DNA from: an uncultured Persicitalea sp.
GTDB lineage: Bacteria; Bacteroidota; Bacteroidia; Cytophagales; Spirosomataceae
Direction of reading: 5' to 3'
Assembly (NCBI GenBank): GCA_950075905.1
Contig: CATMVR010000173.1
Location: forward strand, 1-8,582
DNA: 8,582 bases
Every line of letters starts with the position of its first letter. The stretch's first letter is position 1. The translations under genes and the position numbers were made by a program. Below, piece by piece: positions 1 to 7,500 of this stretch. Under the pieces are notes generated by a model that did no database searches, was not told the DNA's origin, and worked only from the letters and a program-made list of their open reading frames with translations.

Positions 1-91
1 AAGACTCCTGCCTGCTTTGCCCCTGTACCCAGTCGCGGAAATCTTCGTCCTGCACAAAGTCCTCAACGCTGTATGTATGGTAATTTTTCAT
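1..91 (-). CDS. FecR-family anti-sigma factor, N-terminal fragment (runs off left edge)
   Basis: Only the first 30 codons are in the window, read leftward from an ATG at 91-89, beginning MKNYHTYSVEDFVQDEDFRDW. The acidic, aromatic-rich start (SVEDFVQDEDFRDWVQG) is the usual opening of the cytoplasmic sigma-binding region of Bacteroidota FecR-like anti-sigma factors. The start lies 35 bp after the stop of an ECF sigma factor on the same strand, the standard sigma/anti-sigma gene order, and this context carries much of the call. In the family, this short cytoplasmic segment is followed by one membrane helix, a periplasmic FecR domain and DUF4974; none of these is visible here. No strong ribosome binding site precedes the ATG, which is normal for this phylum. 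It is expected to hold the upstream sigma factor inactive until signalled by an outer-membrane transporter. The identity is fairly secure from context, less so from 30 residues alone. Confidence 0.72.
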   Translation of the reverse strand, partial: MKNYHTYSVEDFVQDEDFRDWVQGQSRQES

Positions 92-126
92 TGATCTCGA
101 AGTGTCTGTTTGTAGGTAGGATACCC

Positions 127-729
127 TTAGCCCCGATTTATACCCTCTAAAATTTGTACAAGCAGTACACCTGCCGCCCAATGCTTGCGCAGGCTATTCA
201 GTGACTTTTGCAGCAGGTTATACACCGACTGCCGGCCCAGCTGCATTACCTCGGCTATCTGCTCAAAGCTTAGATTCTGGTAAAAGCGGAGGTAGATCAG
301 CTCCTTCTGCCGGGTAGGCAGCTGATTCATGACTTGTTCGAGCTTACGAAGCTGGTACACTTCGTGCTCTTCTTCAATGAGCCGCAGGTCCGACGAAAAC
401 TCCACCGCAAAGGCATACTCGTCGGACACCGTAGCGTGGTCGATGCGATTTTTTTTGGATAGCTCGCGCAGAATGCGGCTTTTGAGTACCACCAGCAGGT
501 AGGCCCGCACATTTTCCACGGAGCTGATGGTTTCCTGCATTTTCCACAGGCTGAGAAACGTATCCTGAATGCAGTCCTTGACAAAATCGCGGTCGGCGTG
601 CAGGCGCATGCCCCAGCTAAACAGATCGGGATAGAATTTTTGCATCAGGTGGGCCAGGGCGTAGATATCACCGGCCCGGTATTCCTGCCATAATCGTTGG
701 GCTTCTTCACAAGGTACTCGTCGGGTCAT
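127..729 (-). CDS. ECF-type RNA polymerase sigma factor (sigma-70 family)
   Basis: A 200-residue cytoplasmic protein with the two-domain layout of extracytoplasmic-function sigma factors. Region 2 spans about residues 12-90, with the core-binding helix around DFVKDCIQDTFLSLW (48-62). A variable linker follows, and region 4 spans about 129-182, with MNQLPTRQKELIYLRFY leading into a helix-turn-helix (LSFEQIAEVMQLGRQSVYNLL, about 153-173) that would read the -35 element. Regions 1 and 3 are absent, as expected for ECF factors, and the length is typical. The protein ends with a short hydrophobic tail (AAGVLLVQIL), common in Bacteroidota members. The ATG at 729-727 is the natural start and lies 104 bp after the GH97 stop. 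A FecR-like anti-sigma gene begins 35 bp downstream, so the two are probably one transcription unit. Its target is probably a SusC/SusD-type operon further left rather than the one in this window, which already has its own FecR upstream. That assignment is inferred from gene order. Confidence 0.95.
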   Translation of the reverse strand: MTRRVPCEEAQRLWQEYRAGDIYALAHLMQKFYPDLFSWGMRLHADRDFVKDCIQDTFLSLWKMQETISSVENVRAYLLVVLKSRILRELSKKNRIDHATVSDEYAFAVEFSSDLRLIEEEHEVYQLRKLEQVMNQLPTRQKELIYLRFYQNLSFEQIAEVMQLGRQSVYNLLQKSLNSLRKHWAAGVLLVQILEGINRG

Positions 730-747
730 GGGTTTGCGGCTACGTGT

Positions 748-759
748 ACTCCTAGGAGT
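748..759. promoter_or_regulatory. 12-bp perfect palindrome upstream of the sigma factor gene
   Basis: ACTCCTAGGAGT is its own reverse complement and lies 18 bp before the sigma-factor ATG, within the likely 5' leader. On the coding strand the right half contains AGGAG, which resembles a Shine-Dalgarno sequence but is too far from the annotated ATG to serve it. No suitable alternative start codon follows at normal spacing. It could be a binding site for a dimeric regulator or chance. The function is not established. Confidence 0.35.
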
Positions 760-782
760 TGCCCCCAGCTAAAACCTAACCC

Positions 783-827
783 TGTTTCTGAAACAAATTT
801 TATAGAAAGTATTTGGATAGTGCCAAA
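783..827 (-). promoter_or_regulatory. Candidate Bacteroidota-type promoter with overlapping palindrome, for the sigma factor gene
   Basis: On the minus strand a TTTG at 827-824 is followed 21 nt later by TAAAATTTG at 802-794. The primary Bacteroidota promoter has TTTG near -33 and TAnnTTTG near -7; here the -7 box has one extra base, so the match is imperfect. Initiation would fall near 788-785, giving a leader of roughly 55-60 nt. A palindrome, TGTTTC-T-GAAACA (783-795), covers the predicted start site and overlaps the -7 box, the place an operator would occupy. The promoter call is moderate to weak. It does suggest that the sigma/anti-sigma pair is transcribed separately from the GH97 gene. 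Confidence 0.4.
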
Positions 828-833
828 AGGCGC

Positions 834-2714
834 TCACTCCCGTAGCCGCACCGCCACCCCGCCTTTGGGCAGAAGCGCAAAGTCCAGGGTGTCTGTAGCC
901 TGTACGGATCGGGTGATTTTTCGGATGCCCCCCTGCCCGTCGTCTTCGTAGATATCGGCGGTGTACTTTTTTCCTTTGGGTAAAAAATCAAATCCAAGCG
1001 TCAGCGAGCGGGCCAGGTTGTTGGTCACGGCCCCGATGTACCATTCCTTGCCGTGGCGGCGGGCTACGGTGATGTGCTCGCCGGGCATACCCGCGGGCAC
1101 GCGGGTATCGTGCCAGGTAGTGGGCAGGTACTTCCAGAGCTCTATTTCCTGCCGGTTGGTAAAGTGCTCGGGCCTGCCGTACCAAAACAGGTACTGCCAC
1201 GGACTATAATTGACAATGGAAAGAGCCAGTTGGTGCGCTTTGGTGTTCTTGAGCCGCGCCACCTGCTCGCCGAAGCAATAGGTGTAGTCGGCCGCGCCGG
1301 CCAGGAAGCGCGTAAAGGGCAAGATGGTATTGTGCGTAGCGTCGGGGAACTCCTCGTTGCCGCGTATACCCTCCTGCGTCATCAGATTGGGGTAGGTGCG
1401 GCTATACCCCGTAGGCATGTACTCGTCGTGGATATCGACCATGAGGTGGTACTGCGCGGCCTTCTTGACGGCCTCGTGCATCCAGGCGGTCCAGTAGTGA
1501 GAGCCTGTATGCACAAAACCAAACTTTACGCCCGCCACGCCCCATCGCTGGTACAGGGGAAAAATCGAATCCAGCTGGTTTTCCAAAGCCCGGTGGTTGA
1601 CATACAGAATCACCCCCTTGCCTTTTTCTTTCGCATAGCGGATGATGCCCGGCAGGTCCAGGTCGTTGACCGGGTTGCGGCGCGGATCTACATTGACCTT
1701 ACTGGCGTCTGAAATCTGCTCGTATTCGTGGCCGTACCAGCCCGCGTCGAAGTGCACGAAGTCGAGGTTTTGCTCTACGGTAAAATCAACCAGCCGACGG
1801 GCGCCGGCCGTTGAGAGGGTTACCTCGCGCATCACTTTGCCGGGTTTGATCCAGCCGGTGTCTTTGATTTTATTGGCCGGATTAAGGTTCAGAACCAGGT
1901 AGTTGTTTTCCAGGAGCTGCGTAGGTCTTTCGGCCACCATCACCACCCGCCAGGGGGTACCAAAGGGGGAGGTACCCACAATCTCGCCGTAGAGATTACT
2001 CACGAGTTCGTCTTTGGAAGAGCGCAGCCGGAGCCGGGGAAAGTTAGTCTGACCAGCGTGCAGGATACTCGCCCACAAACCATTGCTGAGCTGAATAGTC
2101 AGGGGTAGTTCGGCCCTCTTTTCCCATTCTTCGGGTGCGCAGAGTTCGTAGCTACCCTGGGCGTGGTCGGTGGAAAAAAACTGGCTGTTGGGCGGCAGCC
2201 GGAAGTGGGTATCCTCCTGCCCTATCTCGATAATTTGGGTACGGGTACTCTCGGGGAAAAAGTACCGGAAGGCGATGCCTTCGTTGTAAGCCCGCACGAT
2301 GAGCTGCATCTCGCCCTTTTCGCGGCCTTTGACCCTGGTGGTATCCTGCAAAGTAATAGTCAGCTCGTGGTAGCGGTCCGGAATCTGCTCGCGCTCGCCG
2401 TAGACAGGCCGCCAGGTGGTATCGGTGCTCTGGATAGTGACTCTCTTTACCACCATTTTTTTGTTCCAGTCGGGCGCGGTGGCGTAGCCGTTGGGATTGT
2501 GGAGCAGGCCCATGGCTGAGGGCAGAATCACGGGTTTCTTCTGGTAGCGGATCTCATAGGTAGGTACGCCGTCGCCCTGCGTGGAAAATTGGAAGGTCAG
2601 ATACCCGTTCGGTGAAGCCACGCGCAGGGAGTCTGACTGGGCGTTTGAAGCAAAGACAGAGAGCGAAAAAAGGAGGCAAAGTACGGGAGCAATGCGAAAC
2701 GGGAAAGCGGGCAT
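834..2714 (-). CDS. Glycoside hydrolase family 97 (alpha-glucosidase/alpha-galactosidase family), periplasmic
   Basis: A 626-residue enzyme with a signal peptide (hydrophobic core VLCLLFSLSV, likely cleavage after about residue 26, near ASNAQ) and no lipobox, so probably soluble in the periplasm. The GH97 layout is recognisable: an N-terminal beta-sandwich (about 28-280), a catalytic (beta/alpha)8 barrel (about 290-560; DFVHFDAGWYG at 318-328, VAGVKFGFVHTG at 393-404, TGYSRTYPNLMTQEG at 435-449, RGNEE at 451-455) and a C-terminal beta domain. Compared from memory with SusB, E454 matches the general acid, and E448 and D430 match calcium-coordinating positions, with the same 18- and 24-residue spacing. 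The SusB base on the HHE motif has no counterpart, and the Asp nucleophile of retaining GH97 alpha-galactosidases is replaced by Gly399. Anomer and sugar specificity therefore cannot be assigned. It follows susD by 189 bp across a terminator-like hairpin and probably cleaves alpha-linked oligosaccharides imported by SusC/SusD. The family call is firm; the substrate is open. Confidence 0.93.
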   Translation of the reverse strand: MPAFPFRIAPVLCLLFSLSVFASNAQSDSLRVASPNGYLTFQFSTQGDGVPTYEIRYQKKPVILPSAMGLLHNPNGYATAPDWNKKMVVKRVTIQSTDTTWRPVYGEREQIPDRYHELTITLQDTTRVKGREKGEMQLIVRAYNEGIAFRYFFPESTRTQIIEIGQEDTHFRLPPNSQFFSTDHAQGSYELCAPEEWEKRAELPLTIQLSNGLWASILHAGQTNFPRLRLRSSKDELVSNLYGEIVGTSPFGTPWRVVMVAERPTQLLENNYLVLNLNPANKIKDTGWIKPGKVMREVTLSTAGARRLVDFTVEQNLDFVHFDAGWYGHEYEQISDASKVNVDPRRNPVNDLDLPGIIRYAKEKGKGVILYVNHRALENQLDSIFPLYQRWGVAGVKFGFVHTGSHYWTAWMHEAVKKAAQYHLMVDIHDEYMPTGYSRTYPNLMTQEGIRGNEEFPDATHNTILPFTRFLAGAADYTYCFGEQVARLKNTKAHQLALSIVNYSPWQYLFWYGRPEHFTNRQEIELWKYLPTTWHDTRVPAGMPGEHITVARRHGKEWYIGAVTNNLARSLTLGFDFLPKGKKYTADIYEDDGQGGIRKITRSVQATDTLDFALLPKGGVAVRLRE

Positions 2715-2804
2715 TACACAGATAGGCTAGTTGGAAAATAAATATGACTAAAAAAGCTTTCCCGAAGAGAGACTTACCCATGGGGGCATTCCTGACGAAC
2801 TACT

Positions 2805-2866
2805 TTAAAAACAAAACTCCCGGCGCCGCACCGCTATACATAGCGATAGTGCGAACAGCCGGGAGT
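2805..2866 (-). terminator. Rho-independent terminator/attenuator after susD
   Basis: Read leftward, ACTCCCGGC (2866-2858) pairs perfectly with GCCGGGAGT (2824-2816). Inside it, CGCAC (2853-2849) pairs with GTGCG (2831-2827), and CGCTA (2845-2841) with TAGCG (2836-2832) around a TGTA loop. That gives one long interrupted hairpin of 19 base pairs. It is followed directly by TTTGTTTTT (2815-2807), the hallmark of intrinsic termination. No T-run follows on the opposite strand, so the element acts only on leftward transcription. It sits 37 bp after the susD stop and about 100 bp before the GH97 start. It probably ends most susCD transcripts and lets a fraction through to the enzyme gene. Confidence 0.8.
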
Positions 2867-2903
2867 AATCATTATCGAATACCTATTTAAAGTTCTGTTG
2901 GGG

Positions 2904-4556
2904 CTACTTGGCCAATTTTGGATTCACGTCAATCTCCGACTGAGGAATGGGCCATTGGTAGTCGGACTCCCGGAAATTCTTGGAGGTAACAAACCAACGC
3001 CGCTGTGGGTCCTGCTTTCTGGATGTTTTGGGCAGCAGGGTAGAGTTCGGGAACGGCGCGCCCCAGAAATCGCCGGTCAGTACCTCTTTCCCGATTTTCC
3101 AGCGGAAGATATCCCAGAGCCGATGCCCTTCAAAGGCCAGCTCAATGCGCCGTTCGTTGCGCATAAGTGGGCGAAGCTGCGCGGCGGGCATTACTTTCAG
3201 TGGCGGAAGGTTGACGGACGCCCGGCCCCTGACGGCGTTGATGGTCAGGTCCAGCAGCTCCTGCGTAATGGGCTTGCCCGCTTCCAGCTCGGCTTCCAGG
3301 TAGCTCAGCAACACCTCGGCGTAGCGAAGAATGGGAATATTTCCGCCGTAGTCTAACATGAGGTTTCCACTGAAATTCTCATCAAAAAACTTCCGCAGAC
3401 CGTAGCCCGTGCGGGTGGCCTGCTTGGAATAGGTGAGTTGATCCAGCGACCGGGTGGAGTCGGGATGGCATACGTACTTTCGGCCACCAAACTGGGATCC
3501 ATCCCAGAGAAGGTTATACCGGAAACGGGGGTCACGGTTTTTTCCCATGTTGCTGACGTCAAACCGGGGGTCAGAGTAAGAAAGCGGAGTACCATCGGCA
3601 AACCCGTAGGCATCGGCCAGGCTTCCCAGGGGGTTCACGATGTGCCAGCCCGAAGCCACGGCCGGGAAGGCATGCTGGGTCAGTGAGTTACCGGCTTGTC
3701 CACCCAGGTACTGCACGCTGAATATATTCTCGCTGCTGTTTTCGTTGGAAGGTAGGAAAATCGACTGGTAGTCGGGGTCGATCCGGTTTTCTTTCAGGTC
3801 GATGATCTGCTTGAACGCCGCGGCTGCTTCGGTATACTTCTTTTCGCTCAGGTAAATTCTACCCAGAAAACCCAGGGCGGCCTGTTTGCTGGCCCTTCCA
3901 ATTTCTGAGGCTCCTAGCCTGGCGTAGTTGGGCAGTGCCTGGGCCGCCGCCGCGAATTCGGAAATAAAAAACTGCACAACCTCACTTTTGGGGGCTTTAT
4001 CCACGTTGTTGGCCTCATCGGGCGTGAGCGTTTTCTGCACCAGGGGAACTGAACCAAAGTACTGCGACAAATAAAAGTACTGGGTAGCCCGGATAAACCG
4101 CGCCTCGGCTTTCATGCGCTCTTTTCGGGTGTTTTCCATCGGTACTTTCTCGATGTTTTCCAGAAAATCATTGCAGATGGTGATCCTCTTGTAGGAGCCA
4201 CTCCAGTAGCCATTGATCACGTTGTTATTGGGCAGCAGGGTACCGTTGGTCAGGCGGTTTTGGGTAGAGTTATCACCGCGCCGGTCGTAGAGATTATCGG
4301 TGGCAAATTCCAGAAAGACAATGCCACAGTAGGTCCACCAGTCGGAGGGTACCACCTGGGTGCCGTAGTTGATCGAGCCCCGGTACATGCCCGTCAGGGC
4401 AATCGTAGCGTTGGATTCGGAGGTCCAGAAATTATCCTTGGCAAAGGAGTTGGTCGGAAATTTTTCCAGCTCGCTGTCGCAGGAGACCGCGGAGATCAGG
4501 AATAGCGCCAGCAGGGCGTAGCGGGTATAGGTAGTCAGGAATTTATGAGTGTTCAT
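2904..4556 (-). CDS. susD: SusD/RagB-family surface glycan-binding lipoprotein
   Basis: A 550-residue outer-membrane lipoprotein that forms the extracellular lid of the SusC transporter and binds the incoming oligosaccharide. The N-terminus is a lipoprotein signal peptide (YALLALFLISAVSC) with the lipidated cysteine at residue 26. Position -3 is Ala rather than the usual Leu, a slightly loose lipobox. Acidic residues follow the cysteine (CDSELE), in keeping with the surface-export signal of Bacteroidota lipoproteins. SusD hallmarks run in order: the helical segment AEARFIRATQYFYLSQYFGSVP (about 151-171), YAEVLLSYLEAELEAG (about 402-417), NAVRGRA (430-436), NERRIELAFEGHRLWDIFRW (457-476) and the terminal WPIPQSEIDVNPKL (535-548). 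Length is typical and no frame break is seen. The ATG at 4556-4554 lies 6 nt after the susC stop, so the two are translationally coupled in one operon. The bound sugar cannot be read from the sequence. The symbol is used in the family sense; orthology to Bacteroides SusD is not implied. Confidence 0.97.
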   Translation of the reverse strand: MNTHKFLTTYTRYALLALFLISAVSCDSELEKFPTNSFAKDNFWTSESNATIALTGMYRGSINYGTQVVPSDWWTYCGIVFLEFATDNLYDRRGDNSTQNRLTNGTLLPNNNVINGYWSGSYKRITICNDFLENIEKVPMENTRKERMKAEARFIRATQYFYLSQYFGSVPLVQKTLTPDEANNVDKAPKSEVVQFFISEFAAAAQALPNYARLGASEIGRASKQAALGFLGRIYLSEKKYTEAAAAFKQIIDLKENRIDPDYQSIFLPSNENSSENIFSVQYLGGQAGNSLTQHAFPAVASGWHIVNPLGSLADAYGFADGTPLSYSDPRFDVSNMGKNRDPRFRYNLLWDGSQFGGRKYVCHPDSTRSLDQLTYSKQATRTGYGLRKFFDENFSGNLMLDYGGNIPILRYAEVLLSYLEAELEAGKPITQELLDLTINAVRGRASVNLPPLKVMPAAQLRPLMRNERRIELAFEGHRLWDIFRWKIGKEVLTGDFWGAPFPNSTLLPKTSRKQDPQRRWFVTSKNFRESDYQWPIPQSEIDVNPKLAK

Positions 4557-4562
4557 GGGTTG

Positions 4563-7500
4563 TCAGAGTTTAAGGTTCAGACCAAATGTTACCGTTTTCA
4601 GAATGGGGTAGTAGGCTCCCCCGCCGATTACCTCGGGGTCCCAGCCCGCGCGGTATTTGCTGAAAGTGAGCAGGTTTTCGGCGCTTACGTATACCCGGGC
4701 CCGCTTTACGTGGATGGCTTTGAGAAGATTGTCTGGCAGGCTATACCCCAGCTGTACGTTCTTGAAGCGCAGGTAGGAGGCATTCAGAACCCAGAAATCG
4801 GACATGACCGTATTGGGAGTGCCGCTGTTGGAGATTACTTCCAGGCGCGGGTAGTCAGGGTAGCGGGTGGGAGCGTCGGGATTGAAGCGTCCGTCCATCT
4901 GCCACCGTTGAATATTCCCCAGATTGAAGAACGCGTAGCCGGCGTAGCCATCCAATCGTCCTTTGACGCCCGCCACACCCTGCAGAAACGCCGAGAAATC
5001 AAACGACTTGTAGTTGAAGGTGATGTTTGAGCCAAAAGTGTACTTCGGGATCTGACTGCCCAGATAGGTGCGATCGTAGATGGGGTCTACTTTTCCGTCG
5101 GGCACGCCGTCGGGGCCGCTGATGTCTTTGTACCGAATGTCGCCGGGCTCAGGGCGGGGGGTAACCGCCGTTTGCGTGGGCCAGTTGGTGATGTCGTCGT
5201 TGCTGGTAAAAACGCCATCCGAAAGGTACCCGTAGTACATATCAATCGGGAAGCCGACGAAAAGATCAGAGCCATTGCCCACGAGTCCGTTGGGTTGGTT
5301 TACGTTGCCCAGGCCCAGAGTCACTAGCTCGTTGTTGATAATGGAGAAGTTTCCGTTGATCGAGTAGCCAAAATCCTTGTAGCGGTTGCGGTGGCTTACG
5401 TCAAATTCCCAGCCGGTGTTTTTGATTGCGCCGGTGTTGGTTTCGCCGATGCCCAGTCCCAGGATGGACGATACGCTGGAGGAAGGCCGGAACAGCACGT
5501 CATTGGTATTTCGGCTGAAATAGGTAACGTTGAACAGAAGCTTGTTGTTGAAAAAACCGGATTCAACCCCAAAATCGAGGGTTTCGGTAGACTCCCAGCG
5601 GATATTCGGGTCGGTATACACCGAGTAGGCCGCCCCGGTGGATAGGGTGTTGCCGAAGGGGTAGTTGCGGCCGGCGGCCAGTACCTGCTGGTAGGGGGAG
5701 TTGCCGATGTTCTGGTTGCCGAGCACTCCGTAGGAGGCTTTCAGTTTCAGGTCAGACAGCCAGGTGATTGATTTCATGAAAGGCTCCTGGGCGAGGCGCC
5801 AGCCCACGGCCGCCGAAGGAAAGAGGGCGTACTTCTGGCCGCTGGGAAAGCGCGAGGAGCCATCGTTCCGGACGGTAACTTCAAAGAGGTACTTCTCCTG
5901 GAAACTGTACTTGAAACGGGAAAAAATGGATTGAATGGCCCAGGCGGCATCAAAACCATTGGCCTGCTGATTTTCCAATCCGCCCAAGTCGAGTACAGTG
6001 TAATCGTTGCTGGGGAAACCCTGCCGGTAGCCGGAGAAAAAGCTGTTTTCCTGTTCCTCAAAGGAATAACCCACCAGCAGACTCAAAAAATGGTTTTTGA
6101 GTTCTTTGTTGTACTCGCCGGTGAACTGTAGCGTTTTATAAATCTCCTTGTTGCTTAGCTGGTCGAGGTACGACTGGTTGAGCGTAATCTGGTCGTTGAG
6201 GCGCTGGGAGGCCAGGTAGGAGCGGCGCTCGAAGAGCGAGAAATTATACCCGCCAATGGCTGAGAACACCAGTCCATCCAGGGGTTTCCAGTCAAGCTTG
6301 GTGTTGATGCCAAAGCGCGACGTCGGTGCCCGGAAATAAGACTGGGAGGCCAGCCAGGCTACTGGCGTACCGCCACTCTCAGGGCCAATGCCGTAGTCGC
6401 CGTTAGAGGCCTGTCCCAGGAAAATGGCCGGGTACCGTACGGCGTTCTGAACCAGCTGATTGGTAAGCTCGCCGCCTTTGTTGGCGGTGGCCTGCGGCTC
6501 TTCGCGCTTGTCGATAGAACCCGAAAGGCGGGTGGTCAGCTCAAAATTACGTCCCAGCTTGTTTTGCATATTCAGCCTTTGGTTGAAGCGCTGGTAGCTG
6601 TTTTTTTCGATAATCCCCTGCTGCTGCAGCACGCCACCCGAGAGAAAGAACTTGTTGTTTTCGTTGCCGCCGTTCAGGGTAACAGTATGCGAAGTCTGAC
6701 GGCCGTTGCGCGAAAACAGATCTTCCAGAAAACGTGTATTGGGGAAGTTGTCAGGATCACTTTGGGAGCGGTATTTGGCAATGTCGTCGGCCGAAAAGCT
6801 GTTGCTGCCCGAGGCCACATTGAACATTTCGGCGTATTCCCAGGAGTTAACGAAGTCGGGGAGCCGGGTAGCGCTATTGATACCCGTGTAGCCGTCATAA
6901 CTCACCGACAGCTTGTCGGAAGCACCCATCTTGGTTGTGATCAGAATGACGCCGTTGGCCGAGCGGGCGCCGTAAATGGCCGCCGAGGAGGCGTCTTTCA
7001 GCACCGAAATGGTCTTGATGTCGTTGGGGTTGATGTCGTTCATGTCGCCCGGAATGCCATCGATCAATACCAGGGCATTGGGCGTAGCGCCAAAAGAGCC
7101 CACGCCCCGCACCCGGATCTGCCCGGCGGCCTCGCCCGGACGTCCCGACCGCTGCACCACGGTGACACCCGGCATCTGGCCCGTAATGGCCTGGGAGGCC
7201 TGTGTTACCGGCCGGTTCTCGATGTTTTCGGAGGTAATCTGCGAGATAGAACCAATGACATTCACTTTCTTCTGGGTACCGTATCCTACCACCACTACCT
7301 CTTCGAGCGCGTTCTCATCCGGCTGCATCGTTAGTTTGATTGAACTTTGGGTACCCACGGCTACTTCCTGGCTTTTATAACCCACAAAGCTGAATACCAG
7401 CACCGCCGAGACGTCGGGCACATTGAGGGTAAACTCGCCCGAAGTATTGGTGGTCGTGCCCCGCTGCGTACCTTTCAGTACCACACTCACGCCGGGTAGC

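Noticed and set aside
819..841. Weak hairpin just after the GH97 stop (GCC-TTTT-GGC with bulged outer pairs)
   Set aside because: The stem is short and interrupted and no T-run follows leftward, so it does not meet the criteria for an intrinsic terminator.
1053..1712. Plus-strand frame of 219 codons antisense to the GH97 gene
   Set aside because: It mirrors the catalytic-barrel codons of GH97 and has no domain, promoter or neighbour support. GC-rich coding sequence often leaves long antisense frames.
2554..2781. A 75-codon minus-strand frame starting MGKSLFGKAFLVIFIFQLAYL that overlaps the GH97 start and looks like a signal peptide
   Set aside because: It is out of frame with GH97, becomes a Cys/Arg/Pro-rich nonsense sequence after the overlap, and the GH97 frame has its own good signal peptide from 2714. 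Treated as chance overlap.
2898..3356. Plus-strand frame of 152 codons antisense to the 3' end of susD
   Set aside because: Antisense shadow of the conserved SusD C-terminus with no family resemblance.
6564..7334. Long plus-strand frame (256 codons) antisense to susC
   Set aside because: Shadow of the SusC plug and early barrel region. The protein shows no recognisable domain, and the opposite frame is an unbroken SusC.
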